A DNA stretch of 64,000 nucleotides from Sacculina carcini (taxonomy: Eukaryota; Arthropoda; Thecostraca; Sacculinidae). Location: positions 11,308,316 through 11,372,315 of the forward strand of contig OU696570.1 in NCBI GenBank assembly GCA_916048095.2, in the 5' to 3' direction. A model generated the notes under the pieces. That model was not told the DNA's origin, did not search any database, and was given only the letters and a program-made list of their open reading frames with translations. Made by a program: the position numbers and the translations under genes. Below, piece after piece: positions 34,674 to 46,560 of the stretch; the stretch's first letter is position 1, and every line of letters begins with the position of its first letter.

Positions 34674-35632
34674 TGTAGCGACCGCGCCGCATTCAGACCT
34701 GTGCTTTATTATTATTTGTTTAAGTGTTCCTTTCTCTTTGTATTATATAATTTAATTTGTGATACCTTCTTATGTGCGTCTTGTTTTTGTTGTAAACATC
34801 TTTAACTATAGATGCGTATTATATGTGACACCGTCACTGAACTGGGAGTGTCTCCTCCCTCTCTCGCTTGTACGCTTACCGTGTGCGCACTTTTTTGCTC
34901 GCGCTCCTCTATGGGTGATCATTACATTTGCTACGTGTTTGGTGTTTGTGGCTCTCGCTAAGCAGGAGCGCAACACGTACATCGAACAGAAAGATACATA
35001 CTAATATATACACTTACACACGCACACATATATATACATGCATATATGTATATATACATATATACACACAATACATTACAGTAATTACACATATAGGTTG
35101 ATGCACATAAATCGAATAAGCGCTAACCACCAATGATACAAATGGACAAAAAATTAGCACTAGCCCAAGACAAGACTATGTTTGCAATACTGTGCGGTCT
35201 CCTAACACATGATGCAATACATTACACATGTTTATCGCAGATATTACTCGGAAAATACATGCTACAACATTTGTCATCAATTTTAAACAATTACATTTCG
35301 TAACATGCACATGTCAAAAAAAAGTTGCGGCAGAATCAGCAAATAATCTGCATTCACAATTAAAGCGAATGCATGACGCTGTGGCAGCAATAACACGCAG
35401 CTGAATTGTCACGATGTACTGCGATGAAACGACACAAGCAAGTGAAGGAGTGACGATAAAGTAACACAAGAACAGTCCACACGTAACACACACAAACATA
35501 CATACAAACATACATGCACACTTCCACACACGCACCAACTGGTACACTGACTCTCTCTTGCGCACGCACAAACACAACCAGTCTAACTGGCCAGTGGTCT
35601 TCAACCCAGAGTTGTATGACAGTGGGGCCACA
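34674..35632 (-). mobile_element. Candidate gypsy 3' LTR, copy C
   Basis: Counterpart of 23,149-24,107. It has TGTAGCGACC at the terminus like copy A, where copy B has TGTATCGACC. Confidence 0.5.
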
Positions 35633-35703
35633 GTCCTTCCTCAGGATCTAAGCTCCGGTGTAGCGCTGTGTTGGCCGTACTGGTCTGCAACGCCCTGACC
35701 AAA

Positions 35704-36061
35704 CTATCCTAGGAGCCACGTGACGTGATGCAGCGGAGGAGGTCGAGTATATGAAGGAGGAATGACGTCTCCCGCTCCCGGAGGCGCTGTCGATGTCGGT
35801 GCTGTGGTTGTGGCCGACTGATCTACTCGCGCCAGATGTGCCGGCTTCAGCCTGTCCACTGCAACCACTTCAGGCTTGCTGCGATTGTCGATAGTGAATG
35901 ATTTGTCGCTTCGCTGCAATACGGCGTACGGTCTCTGATAAGGAGGTGTTAGCGGTGAACGATGACTATAAACTCTCACAAAGACATGACTCGCCGTCTC
36001 CAGGGAGGGCGATACAAACGGTTTCTCTGAGTCACGTTGACGGTGCCAGCAGGTTGGAACA
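35704..36061 (-). pseudogene. Ty3/gypsy pol C-terminus, second element, copy C
   Basis: Same residues and stop as copy B (24,179-24,536). Confidence 0.7.
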
Positions 36062-36109
36062 GGCCAGTGGTCTTCAACCCAGAGTTGTATGACAGTGGGG
36101 CCACAACGC

Positions 36110-36906
36110 CTACAGGGCCCTCCCCCTAGAAGTGTCGAGAAGAAACGAGACACGACGATAACGCACAGGTAGGCGCACGGCACGACCGCTCCTAGTACGC
36201 AAAATTGACGGGGAATTTGCGTATGTGCTGGTGTTTGTAGCTGTGTTTTCATGACTTGACCTGATAGGACCCGCAGCAGTTGTCGGTGTCCGTGACACTG
36301 TTGTTGGAGGCATGATAAGTTCAGTATTGCCACCGTCGTCTCGATCATCTGGCGGGGCAGGGGTTGAAACTGGCGAGTTTTGCTGCACATCGTCGACGAA
36401 GGCTGGTTTGCAGCGATAAATGGAGACAGCTGCACGCTCGCTGTTAGTCCGGATCGTGATCAGCTTGTCCGTACGATGAATGACGGGAAACGGGTCGTCA
36501 TACGGATAGTCGAGCGGGTATCTGTGCTTGTCCCGACGGACAAAAACGTGTGTTGCCGTCTTCAGTGCTGCCGGAACGAACGATGGCTAGTTGATTGCTC
36601 GTGGACGTCGTGGCCGGAGGTTGCGCATGTGATTGCGCAGCAATGAAGCGAATGAAGCCGGATTGCTGGCTGTCTGTGTTGAGTCGCCGATCAACTCGCC
36701 AGAAAGTCGCAGGGACGCTCCGTAGACCAGTTCGGCTGAGCACGCGCCGACTTCAGTTTTGTGTGTCGACCGTATGCCCAACAAGGCTACGGGCAAAACA
36801 TCCATCCATGATGTGTGTTAGGCAGCGCGCAAACTTGCATTGAGCTGCCGATGGAAGCGTTCAGCCATACCGTTGCTGCTCGGGTGATGACTCGTGGTGC
36901 GTATAC
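36110..36906 (-). pseudogene. Ty3/gypsy integrase C-terminal half and pol tail, copy C
   Basis: Same damage as copy B (24,585-25,381). It ends at the GTTGG target site of the inserted small LTR element. Here the rest of the integrase is still present on the other side of that element (38,406 onward). Confidence 0.72.
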
Positions 36907-37205
36907 GTTGGTGTAACAAAACCAGAAACTAAAATATATTACAGACAGACGCGCGCGGGCATCACTGCCCCACGCGCGCCTACAAGACGTCACGCCACAA
37001 CCGCAGCTCAAACAGGACTCTCCCCTCACACCGTGTCACACGGGAGCACACACGGACACACACACACACACACACAGTCCTCACCCGCCGCAACCAATCA
37101 GCGGCGAGCAGGTCAATCGCTCGCCGCCGCGGGGCATGCAAACTTCATGAAACGCATACATACAAACACATCACCAAACAACGCAAACACGAACGCAAAC
37201 GCGAA

Positions 37206-37274
<69 letters not shown>

Positions 37275-38405
37275 CACAGACACTCCAACGCGCTCACACA
37301 CTCTCTCTCTCTCGCTCACAATCATAACACACCTCCACCTGTTTTTACAGAAACATGAACTATAGAGCATACAATAAAAAAACGCATAACAAACAAACAA
37401 AAACAACCAAACCCGACGACGGCCTCCACCAGACGCACACACCTTGGCTGCGGCGAAGCGCAACACGGCAGGCCCCAGCATCCTCCACGCTCCCGCCTCC
37501 GCCCGTGCTCTTCAGTGCTCCGCCGCAGCCTGCCGTCCTCTTCATCACCGGCTGCCGCGACAGGGCACAACACCTCGACCCCAGCACCCACCGTGCTCCC
37601 GCCGACACCCGTGCTATTCAGCAACCCGTCGCAGACAGCCGTGACTCCGCCGCACACGCAAGCCGCACCGTCGTCGTCGTTCGTCATTTCTCCTCCGGCT
37701 TCAGCAGTTCCTTTCTCTCATATGCCCTCCAGCATCAGCAGCCTCCACCAGCGATCTTCTATCTGCCCGGCGACGAGTCTAACACCAGTGCAGGCGGGAC
37801 GACGAGCAACCCTCGGCCACAGCTACTCCGCTGCTTCCTGCCGGCACCATGCCCTCCTGCCGTCCCCCTGCGCACCAACCTGACACGCCGCCGAGCCCAT
37901 CCACCACTTCCTCCAGGCCGCTGCTAATACTGGAGGGCACTATCTCTGCTGCTGAAGCCGGGTCGCAGACAAAAAATGATTCCAAAACAAAAAGGCCGAA
38001 ATAGCTTGTAACAAAACCAGAAACTAAAATATATTACAGACAGACGCGCGCGGGCATCACTGCCCCACGCGCGCCTACAAGACGTCACGCCACAACCGCA
38101 GCTCAAACAGGACTCTCCGCTCACACCGTGTCACACGGGAGCACACACGGACACACACACACACACACACACACAGTCCTCAACCGCCGCAACCAATAAG
38201 CGGCGAGCAGGTCAATCGCTCGCCGCCACGGGGCATGCACACTTCATGAAACGCATACATACAAACACATCACCAAGCAACGCAAACACGAACGCAAACG
38301 CGAATCACACACATACACACACACTAAACCACAGACACACTAAACCACAGACACTCCAACGCGCTCACACACTCTCTCTCTCGCTCACAATCACACCACA
38401 GTTGG
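36907..38405 (-). mobile_element. Complete small LTR retrotransposon (about 1.49 kb) with target duplications
   Basis: GTTGG target duplications at 36,907-36,911 and 38,401-38,405 flank two LTRs: 36,912-37,331 (420 bp) and 38,007-38,400 (394 bp). Both begin TGTAACAAAACC and end in CACA on the plus strand. The LTRs differ mainly by CA-run length (63 bp pure run at 37,207-37,269 in the left LTR) and a few substitutions. The interior is only 675 bp and encodes no recognisable gag or pol. It therefore resembles a TRIM-type non-autonomous element. A purine tract (AGGTGGAGG) abuts the left LTR on the minus strand, suggesting minus orientation. I could not recognise a tRNA primer site beside the right LTR, so orientation is not certain. 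It interrupts a gypsy integrase frame that resumes exactly across the duplication. Confidence 0.85.
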
Positions 38406-39130
38406 CAGCCGAGCAGTCGAGTTAGTTCGGACCACAGAGACGATTCTAATTGTGCCCCGCGATCTGTTGTGATGGTTGTCGGCACTCCAAAGACCCACTG
38501 ATGGAGAAACGCGCGTGCAACTGTCACTGCGCGAATATCCGGCAGAGGAATGGCTTCTGGCCAGCGCGAAAATTGGTCCACGCATGTGAGGAGGTATGAC
38601 TGACCTTGTGACGGTGGCAGTGGTCCGACGATGTCCACGTGCGCTTGACTGAAGCGCTCTCCATGTGGCTAAAATGGTTGCACCGCGCTTTTTGTGTGAC
38701 GGGTAACTTTCGCTCGTTGACACTGCAGGCATGTTTGGGTCCACTTGCGCACGTCGCGGTCCATGTTTGGCCACACGAAGCGTGACGAGACAAGCTTCAT
38801 AGTTGCATCGATGCCTGGATGTGAAAGGTTGTGCAGAGAAGATGTGTACGGTCGGCGTAATGCTGTTGGAAGCGCTGGGCGAGGTCGACCGGTGGGCTCG
38901 TCGCACAAAACTTTTGCTTCGCCGAACATGACATCGCGTAGCTTCAGCGATGACGTCGAGTTGCGTAGCATCTCCAAGGAAGTGTCTTCTCGTTGCGCCG
39001 CAGCTAGGGAGCCGTAATCGTCGACTTGGCATGACGGAACAATCAGTATGGCTGCTGTTCTGGAAAGTGCATCAGCCACTGTGTTTTTTTTTGTTTTTTT
39101 GTGTTTTTTCTTCAGAAGTGTATTGACAAT
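38406..39130 (-). pseudogene. Ty3/gypsy RNase H end and integrase N-terminal half
   Basis: Minus strand from 39,130: NTVADALSR (end of RNase H in gypsy pol), then the integrase zinc-binding HHCC region (LHNLSHPGID ... CLQCQRAK). After an in-frame TAG at 38,669-38,671 comes the catalytic core with VDIVGPLPPS, LTCVDQFSRWPEA and TTDRGAQ. The frame continues to the target duplication of the inserted LTR element. An ATG-started frame at 39,136 begins in a T/A-rich run (ttgtttttttgtg complement) and is not the real start. Upstream RT is missing. This segment is deleted from copies A and B except for 200 bp. Confidence 0.8.
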
Positions 39131-39597
39131 CACCACGCACGTACAATAAATACAGACAGATACGTTTTGCCTTTACATGCACACACACTTATCAATTCAG
39201 TTAGCACCCGTAAATTTAACAACCACTGTACATTTTGGCTGAAACATTGAAACGCAAAACAACTCAATCGAGGCACTAGCACAAACTACTCGCATTGGGA
39301 ACATTTCAGTGAATCACACTAGTGGACGGCATTACGTTTGCCCGTATAGTGTCTAATGTTTGCGTTGTAGCTATACAATGAGCGGTCAACGATAATACAA
39401 CAAATTCTCCAGAAATTGTGTCTAATGATCCATTGAGCGCGCCCACTATTCAACAGAATGCGCCGAATTCTTTAACATCAACTGCACATATACCAGTGTG
39501 CGGACGTTACAGGTATCATCCAAGTGATCATCATGTACGCGAGTCCGTCACGTCAAAGCTTGTCACTCTGCAGCTCGAATTTCATGACTCGCCACTA
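39131..39597. other. Unclassified stretch between gypsy and Tx1-like fragments
   Basis: Mixed-composition DNA with no ORF of note. It may be the 3' untranslated region of the Tx1-like element that ends at 39,598, or flanking DNA. It has no counterpart elsewhere in the window. Confidence 0.35.
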
Positions 39598-40852
39598 TTA
39601 CGACATATTTAAGTGACACGTTATCTCGTTCTGTTTCTGCTCCCATATCCTCCACATTTCATGATTGGCTCTATCGGGTAGTTGTTTGCGGCATGTCTGA
39701 CCCATTTCGTATTCGCTCATAATTGACCCTATTAGTGCATTTATATGCGGCTTCGCGTCGATATAACGTGAAGTATAAATGCATCTTTTCGCGACAGTAA
39801 TTATCAGTGTTTCTAAGTTCCTTTCAACCGGGAAAAACCATTTTTTCTCGTTTTTCACTTGGAAACCTAGTGGCTCCAATACGTGTGTTCATTTCTTGTA
39901 TGAATTTTCTCGTAACGTGGCAGCTCCAGAAAAGGTGCAATATCGTTTCTGTGTGTGTTTTGCAGAACGTGCATGTGTGTGATTTTGTCATGCCGATCAA
40001 ATATGCGGTTTTGTTTGTGTGGATGATTCTTTGAGTGATTTTGTAGTTGAAGTATTGCAAGTGTGTGGAATTTGTCACTGATTTAATGGTTTTTATACTT
40101 CCTGCTCTGTAGTGGCTAATATCTTCTATCCATTTTCTTTTCGTTTTCATCATCCACCCTCGATAGGGAATGTTGGGTTGAAGATAATGACTCGAATGCT
40201 TCTGTAGAGATTCTATTTTATCAATTCTTTTTAGAAGGCCAGTGTAATTGAGAGAATCAATTTTTATATTGAATTTATTCTGCATTTCATCAAGCGTTAA
40301 AACTCTTGCTTCTTCTGTGTTCATTATATCGCCTATAAAGCGAATTCCTGCGTTATCCCATTTGTGAATTTTACTGCTTTTATATTTCGTATAATCGGAG
40401 TACCATAAACTTTCACAGATGATGGTGCTGTCTTCCTGATTGGAGTTTTCGATAAAATATCGCCAGGCTATTATAACCTCCTTCCAAAACTCGTTTGTTA
40501 TTTTGTTTTCAATTTTTTTCAATTTTTGTGTTCCGTAATTCACTAAATCGCCGACGTCTGGAATGCTTAGCCTAGCTAAGCTAGTCCAGAGTCCGTGTGT
40601 TTCGTTCGCTAGTTTACTTATCCATCGAGCCTTTATGCTGCGCATGAAAGCTACGATGTCGATCATACATAATCCGTCTTCGCTGTAGTTCTGAATAAGT
40701 TGTCTCCGCTTAATTTTATCTGTCTTATTGTTCCATACAAATTTGAAGAGAATACTTGACAATTTTTTCAGTTGATTCTTGCTTAAACTTGGAATGGAAT
40801 TGAACAAATGCACAAATTTGGATATGATAAGTGCTTTTATTATCGTTATTCT
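39598..40852 (-). pseudogene. Tx1/L1-like C-terminal region, copy C
   Basis: Counterpart of the 3' portion of 15,299-17,640, here with its natural C-terminus. The frame 40,813-39,824 includes DGLCMIDIVAFMRS, IHKWDN, HTCTFCKTH and HLFWSCHVT. It shifts frame near 39,850 into NLETLIITVAKRCIYTSR and ends at 39,598. At the position of the third TAA stop in A and B, this copy has a Tyr codon. The catalytic RT domain is absent: the element is cut at about 40,852 by Helitron-like sequence. Several amino-acid differences show it is an older paralogue and not a third recent duplicate. Confidence 0.8.
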
Positions 40853-41355
40853 TCTACTTATTATAATTATACTTTTTATGGGTTGACTTTTTCTTTTTTA
40901 ATTTCTAATCATTTTATATTAATTCAATATTCATTTTACTTTATTTATTGCTCTGCACAAAGGGCGGGTTTTAATGCTAGATGGTGATATTAAGTTATAT
41001 ATATATTTTGAAAAACTTATGATAAAAAAATTAGTCATTTTTCATTGTTTTGTGTCAGAGTTCTGAATTATTCAGCACGACGGGCAGGTTTAAATATGAG
41101 GCGGTTTAGGCAAACTATTTTGTCAAAATAATATAAAAATATGGAAATTTAGACTTTTTATGGGTTTACTCTTTTCTTTATTAATTCATATTTATTTTCG
41201 CTTTTACGACGGGCAGGTATTGAGTTTTTATTGGTGAACGTATATACAGGTTAAACTTTTTGCTTTTTTATTTGTATTCAGTTTATTTTATGGATTGAAT
41301 ATGAATTTTACTTTATTAATTGTTTCGCACGACGGGCGGGTTCAAATCTATATAG
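40853..41355 (+). repeat. Helitron-like relics
   Basis: Contains a hairpin motif (CTGCACAAAGGGCGGG) followed by CTAG at 40,977-40,980, then further diverged motifs near 41,075 and 41,330. No ORF. Confidence 0.55.
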
Positions 41356-41867
41356 ATATAAATATAAAAGAAATTATATATAAATATAAAAGGAATTATC
41401 TGTCTGTCTGTGTGCGTGTATGCTTGAATACGAGGTGACCTAACTGCGCGGGCTCAATGGTATTGATCAGGGGCTTCAAACGTGAACGAAGCGATGGATC
41501 ATGTTTATGAGATAATAATCTCCCGGGGGCATCAACTGTAGACAATAGAACGTTTAATTTCACCGTGTAAAACGAGTTCATATACAAAACTAACGGATTC
41601 GACTTCAAGGTCCAGAGCGGATCGTGTTCGAGTTCTGAATTATTCCACAGGACGGGCAGGTTTAAATATGAGGCAGGTTCAGGGATAGTATTTTGTCAAA
41701 ATAACAATACAAAATAATTAAATTTAGACTTTTCAATTGATTAGGATTTCTATGGATTTACTATAATCTATTTGCAATATGTTGTTATAATTTGCAATAT
41801 GTTTACTAATTAAATATGAATTTAATTTTATGAATTGTTCCGTACAACGGGCGGGTTTAAATGCTAG
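41356..41867 (+). mobile_element. Diverged ~449-bp Helitron-like unit
   Basis: Shares the leader (ttatctgtctgtctgtgtg), the ggggcttcaaacg block, an internal hairpin and the end with CCGTACAACGGGCGGG and CTAG (41,864-41,867) with the units at 928-3187, but with many differences. It is followed immediately by a Helitron-like 5' end, as at 5216-5221. Confidence 0.62.
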
Positions 41868-42685
41868 TATATATATAAAAGAGATCCTCTGTGTGTGTGT
41901 GTGTGTGTGTGTCTGTGTGTCCCACCCTCCTTGGTCCATTTTCTATCAGCTAATACTCGGCCACCATTTTTTTTGCCTGCTAACAATATATACCATCACG
42001 TTGGAAATTTTCTTGTCTACACTTTAGAGTAAATTTTAAATTTCAAAAATGAAACCCAAAAAAGTTAAAGCGGTGAAAAGACAAAATGAACCCTGAAAAA
42101 TGCGAAAATTTTAATCAATTTTACGAAGACTACTCCTCCTAAACCAGCAATGGTAAAACTATACAAATTATACCAATGTGTATAAAAAAAATTTGTTCCA
42201 CTCAACAAATTATCATTTATACCCAAAAATTAATTATAAAACATGTAAAATGGCAAAAAAATTCAATCTACATTCAAAATATTTTTTAATCTCCACCCGT
42301 CCGATTTTCTATACTTTTTTCTCTATTTCTCAAAAACTGATTATCACACATCTAAATAAATAATACCATCATGCTGGGAATTTTCTTTGCTACAACACGG
42401 TGTAATTTTTTATTTTTCAAAGTGTATTAAAAAAAGTTACGGCGGTGTGAAGTGTAAATGACAAAGTCAAAAAGGCAGAATTAGCACACAAATACGTTCA
42501 TATTTTGGTCATTATTCCGCTATCCAGTCTTGATAAACCAGCAGTGGTACAGCTATAAAACTTATTCTATTGTGTAGATAATTTTGTGTTCTACAAGAAA
42601 AGTTATAATTTATACCCACAAATTATACAAAAAACGTGTAAAATTGGCAAAATTCGCAAATAGATCCAAAATTACACTTGAACAC
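41868..42685 (+). mobile_element. Helitron-like 5' end with internal units
   Basis: Starts tatatatataaaagagatcc followed by a GT run (about 41,890-41,912) and cccaccctccttggtcc, like 5,220 onward. Two internal units follow. It passes into the foldback palindrome at 42,686, like 5,220-5,932. The two loci therefore share a common composite structure. Confidence 0.6.
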
Positions 42686-43071
42686 CTACAACAAAAAACA
42701 GCTGACATATAATATATTCATGTAAAATAGGTGTTTTCTGTATATATAAATGTGCTGTGTTTTTACACTACGTCACAAAAGGTTCTATTTTTAGACGCGG
42801 TGGCTTGGAAATACCTGGAAAAAACATCAAAACAACTGTGTGTGGAAGTCATGTGCTTAGCACATGTGTGCAGCTGCAGTTTGCAAAATTCACGTGCCAA
42901 GCACATGACTTCCACACACAGTTGTTTTGATGTTTTTTCCAGGTATTTCCAAGCCATCGCGTCTAAAAATAGAACCTTTTGTAGCGTAGTGTGAAAACAC
43001 AGCACATTTATATATACAGAAAACACATATTTTACATGAATATATTATATGTCAGCTGTTTTTTGTTGTAG
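42686..43071. repeat. 386-bp foldback palindrome
   Basis: Same family and same spacer orientation as 5,933-6,319. Arms differ from each other at only a few positions. Confidence 0.75.
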
Positions 43072-43143
43072 TCACTTTAGGGCACACATGGAATAATGAG
43101 GTTTCAAACTGGTTTCAAATTCGAGGTCAAGTCTCAACTCGAA

Positions 43144-43485
43144 TCACTCGCAGTGTCGAGTCTCAACTCGACACTGCAGCAGGTACAAAAACGGCCAATT
43201 AGACACTGTAGAATTTGGCCATCTGTAGCCATCTCGACACAATGAAGAATTGATGATTTCGTCAGCGTAGAGTAGCGCCGAGTCTCCCAAGCTCACTGCT
43301 AGGTCATTGACGAGTATGTCAAACAGGAGCGGACTCAATACGGACTCAGTATGGATCCCTCGGGCACTCGGCTGGTTACATCGGACCCCTGTGACGTTCT
43401 ACCGTTGAGCAACACGCGCTGTTTGCGAGAAACGACAAACAGAAACGACTGCAGCATTTTCCAATTCGGCCCGAAGGTCCGATTT
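43144..43485 (-). pseudogene. Degenerate non-LTR reverse transcriptase fragment
   Basis: Minus-strand remnant of an RT palm: FGPNWKMLQSF, QRVLLNGRTS, a PEGSILSP motif (normally PQGS), then LLFDILVNDL and LLYADE where the family normally has YADD. A short tagtccgtat-type duplication near 43,335 breaks the frame between SILSP and LLFDIL. The QRV...PxGSxLSPLLF layout fits CR1/Jockey/RTE-type elements, but the fragment is too short for a clade call. It is clearly dead. Confidence 0.62.
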
Positions 43486-43529
43486 GATGGTATTTTTGCC
43501 CTGCACTTATTGCAAATTTTATAAATGTC

Positions 43530-44245
43530 TGTTTGTATCCTATCTCCTCCTAAACCATTGGACCGATTTTGATTAAACTTGGTCCCTAGGGGTAAAATGG
43601 ATGCAAGAAGGTCATAGGCTGGGTTTTGTTGACCTCCGAGGTGATTTTCAAGATCATTGAGATCATTTGTGTCTGTTTACCATATCTCCTCCTAAGCCAC
43701 TGGACCGATTTGGATGAAACTTGGTCCCTAGGGGTAAAATGGATGCAAGAAGGTAATAGGCTAGGTTTTGTTGAACTCTGAGCTCATTTTTAAGGTCATT
43801 GAGGTCATTTGTGTCTGTTTACCCTATCTCCTCCTAAACCACTGGACTGATTTTGATGAAACTTGGTGCCTAGGGGGAAAATGGATGCAAGAATGTCATA
43901 GGCTAGGTTTTGATGACCTCCGAGGTCATTTTTAAGGTCATTGAGGTCATTTGTGTCTGTTTACCCAATCTCCTGCTAAACCACTGGACCGATTTTGATG
44001 AAACTTGGTCCCTAGGGGTAAAATGAATGCAAGAAGGTAATAGGCCAGGTTTTGTTGAACTCTGAGCTCATTTTTAAGGTCATTGAGGTCATTTGTGTCT
44101 GTTTACCCTATCTCCTCCTAAACCACTGGACCGATTTTGATGAAACTTGGTGCCTAGGGGGAAAATGGATGCAAGAATGTCATAGGCTCAGTTTTGTTGA
44201 TCTCCGAGGTCATTTTCAAGGTAATTGAGGTCATTTGTGTCTCTT
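43530..44245 (+). repeat. 142-bp tandem repeat, five units
   Basis: The landmark tatctcctcctaaacc recurs at 43,541, 43,683, 43,825, 43,967 and 44,109, exactly 142 bp apart. Each unit also has gattttgatgaaacttgg and ggtcattgaggtcattt. Units 3 and 5, and 2 and 4, are more alike, hinting at a 284-bp higher-order unit. Confidence 0.85.
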
Positions 44246-44640
44246 TGAGGACTTTTTTTGTTTGTTTGTCGAAGGATTTTCCGTCGTTCCCGTTTTCCGC
44301 CAAACGCTGCCGATTTTTGTTTTGTCGGCGGCAGCTCGCATCTCGCATTCTCACCAATCGTCAAAAGAAATCTTGGAAGAAGGAAGAACCAAAAGAAATT
44401 GAAAAGAGACAGTCATCTCCCCCCGCCGGACTCATCCCGCGGATTCGGCCTCATCCCGCGGACTTAGCCTCATCCCGCAGATTCGCCCCTCATCCCGCGG
44501 ATTCGGGCTTATCCCGCGGATTCAGCCTCATCCCGCGGGTTCGGCCTCATCGTGTCCCTCATCAGCGAGTCAAGCGTGAGGACGAAGAATGCGTACCTCC
44601 TCTTATACGTCAAAAATGATCACTAGCTTGGGGTTGAGTT
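44246..44640 (+). repeat. Conserved block with ~18-bp ctcatcccgcggattcgg repeats
   Basis: Follows the 142-bp repeat here and at 56,330-56,700. It contains about seven degenerate copies of an 18-bp CCGCGG-bearing repeat (about 44,427-44,550). Open frames across the block exist in two overlapping frames (44,194-44,619 and 44,258-44,467) and recur at 56,278-56,697. The ends differ by frameshift and the frame is repeat-driven, so I do not call a gene. The block has no relation that I recognise. Confidence 0.5.
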
Positions 44641-45441
44641 TGTGTCCGGTTGAGTTTGTGTGTGAGGTACTAGAAAATATAAGCATTATAACTTTAAATT
44701 AAACATAACATAACATAACATAACATTATATTCAGAACAGGAATTTTCTATTGGTATAGATTTTACAATTCAGAGTTTTCTATTAGACTGGCTGTTTGCA
44801 TTTAAATATGTATTACTTTTGTTTTATTAATTGTTCCGCACGACGGGTGGGCTCAAACATTCAATTTTACCGTGTGGAATGAATCCATTTACAAAACTCA
44901 CGGGCTTAACTTCAAGATCCAGACTCACTAATGTAAATGTGACTTAAATGGTGTATAAATATATCGCATTATGCAACAAATGTGAATTTAGCTGCCTTAC
45001 AGTTTGGTTCCGATATTATATTGGCGGTTTGAGAGAAAAGTATTGGTGGGCCGCGTGTTTGGAACCCCTGGGGTAGATAATCTCAGTCTTCTGATTACAA
45101 ATTATGATCGAATCAGTATATTTTGTGATCACAAACTAATGAGTTGAATCACCTCAGACTAGGCAGAGTGCGGTCAAGATTGAATGGTTGGGTTGGGCTG
45201 GATAGGTTTGACTCAGGTTATATTGGGTTTTAATGATAGCGGAAAAAAAATATTTTAGCAATAAATATTATAGCGGTAAAAGTAAGATAGTACTTGAGCA
45301 AATAATGTTGGGGAATCATGTTAAGTAATAAATATAGTTTGGAAACATTCTGATGAAAAGATCTCATCATCTTTCATTGTTTGTTTCGTGTTTGTGTTCC
45401 ACACGACGGGCAGACTTATATATGCTGCTATATATATATTA
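44641..45441 (+). repeat. AACAT run and Helitron-like relics
   Basis: An aacat microsatellite at about 44,703-44,726, then hairpin motifs near 44,837 (CCGCACGACGGGTGGG) and 45,400. Counterpart of 56,830-57,560. Confidence 0.55.
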
Positions 45442-46560
45442 TGTGCTGTGTTTTTACACTACGCCACAAAAGGTTCTATTTTTAGACGCGGTGGCTTGGA
45501 AGAACCTGGAAAAAACATCAAAACAACTGTGTGTGGAAGTCATGTGCTTGGCACGTGAATTTTGCAAACTGCAGCTGCACACATGTGCTACGCACATGAC
45601 TTCCACACACAGTTGCTTTGACGTTTTTTCCAGGTATTGTCAAGCCACCGCGTCTAAAAATAGAACCTTTTGTGGCGTAGTGTAAAAACACAGCACATTT
45701 ATATATACAGAAAAGACCTATTTTACATGAATATATTATATGTCAGCTGTTTTTTGCTGTAGTCACTTTAGGGCACACATGGAATAATGAGGTTTCAAAT
45801 TGGTTTCGTTTCTGGTGCTCAAAAAGGTATATACACACGTTAATTAATATAAAAATAAATATAAAAAACAACCAAGGTCGTGCTCGAAAATGTTTTTGCT
45901 CAAACACAAGTTTTCATCGGCAAAGAGTTTCAGTAACAATTGCATCGCCAAATGGCTGCTGTAAATAATTGAGCGAAAACATTGTGATTAGCGCAGTTGA
46001 TTTGTTCATGGCTTAGACCCATAAAAAGTCTTAACCAATAGAAAAGTCTAAATGTGAATGTTTTTATTTTAGATGTGGCAAAATATTTTCCCTCGAACTG
46101 CCTCGTATTTAAACCCGCCCGTCGTGCGGAACTATAAATAGAATATAATGAATCAAAAAGCAAAAAGCTTATCCAATAGAAAAATATAAATTTGTAAATT
46201 CTTGTTTTAATCATTGACGAAGTTTTTTTCCTCAACACTGCTCAAGTTCACACCCATCCTTCGTGTGTAGTAATTCAGAAGTGTAACACTATCAAAACAA
46301 TGAAACCTTCTGTCATCTCTATAATTCCAGATTTATGCGTCCGCTAAAACAGCATATTCATATAGTTGGCATTGCATGATATTACAACCCATATCCTTAT
46401 GCAGCTTGAGTAGTTAACTTTTTTCCCAGTAGTATTTTACCCGCCCGTCGGGCGAAACAATTCATGTGTAAATATTGAGGACAATAAAGCCTTTCTATTC
46501 AGTATAGTGTAGCATTAATTGAACTGTATCCAATAAAACCACACCATCCATGCTTGGAGC
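45442..46560. repeat. Truncated palindrome with full right arm
   Basis: Foldback core 45,442-45,697 lacks the outer left arm. The right arm continues to about 46,560 and matches 21,440-22,240. The spacer orientation is opposite to 5,933-6,319. A perfect dyad CCGCCCGTCGGGCG occurs near 46,441. Confidence 0.7.

Noticed and set aside
44194-44619. 141-codon frame recurring at 56,278-56,697
   Set aside because: It runs from the 142-bp repeat into 18-bp repeats, has a competing overlapping frame, and its C-terminus differs by frameshift between copies.
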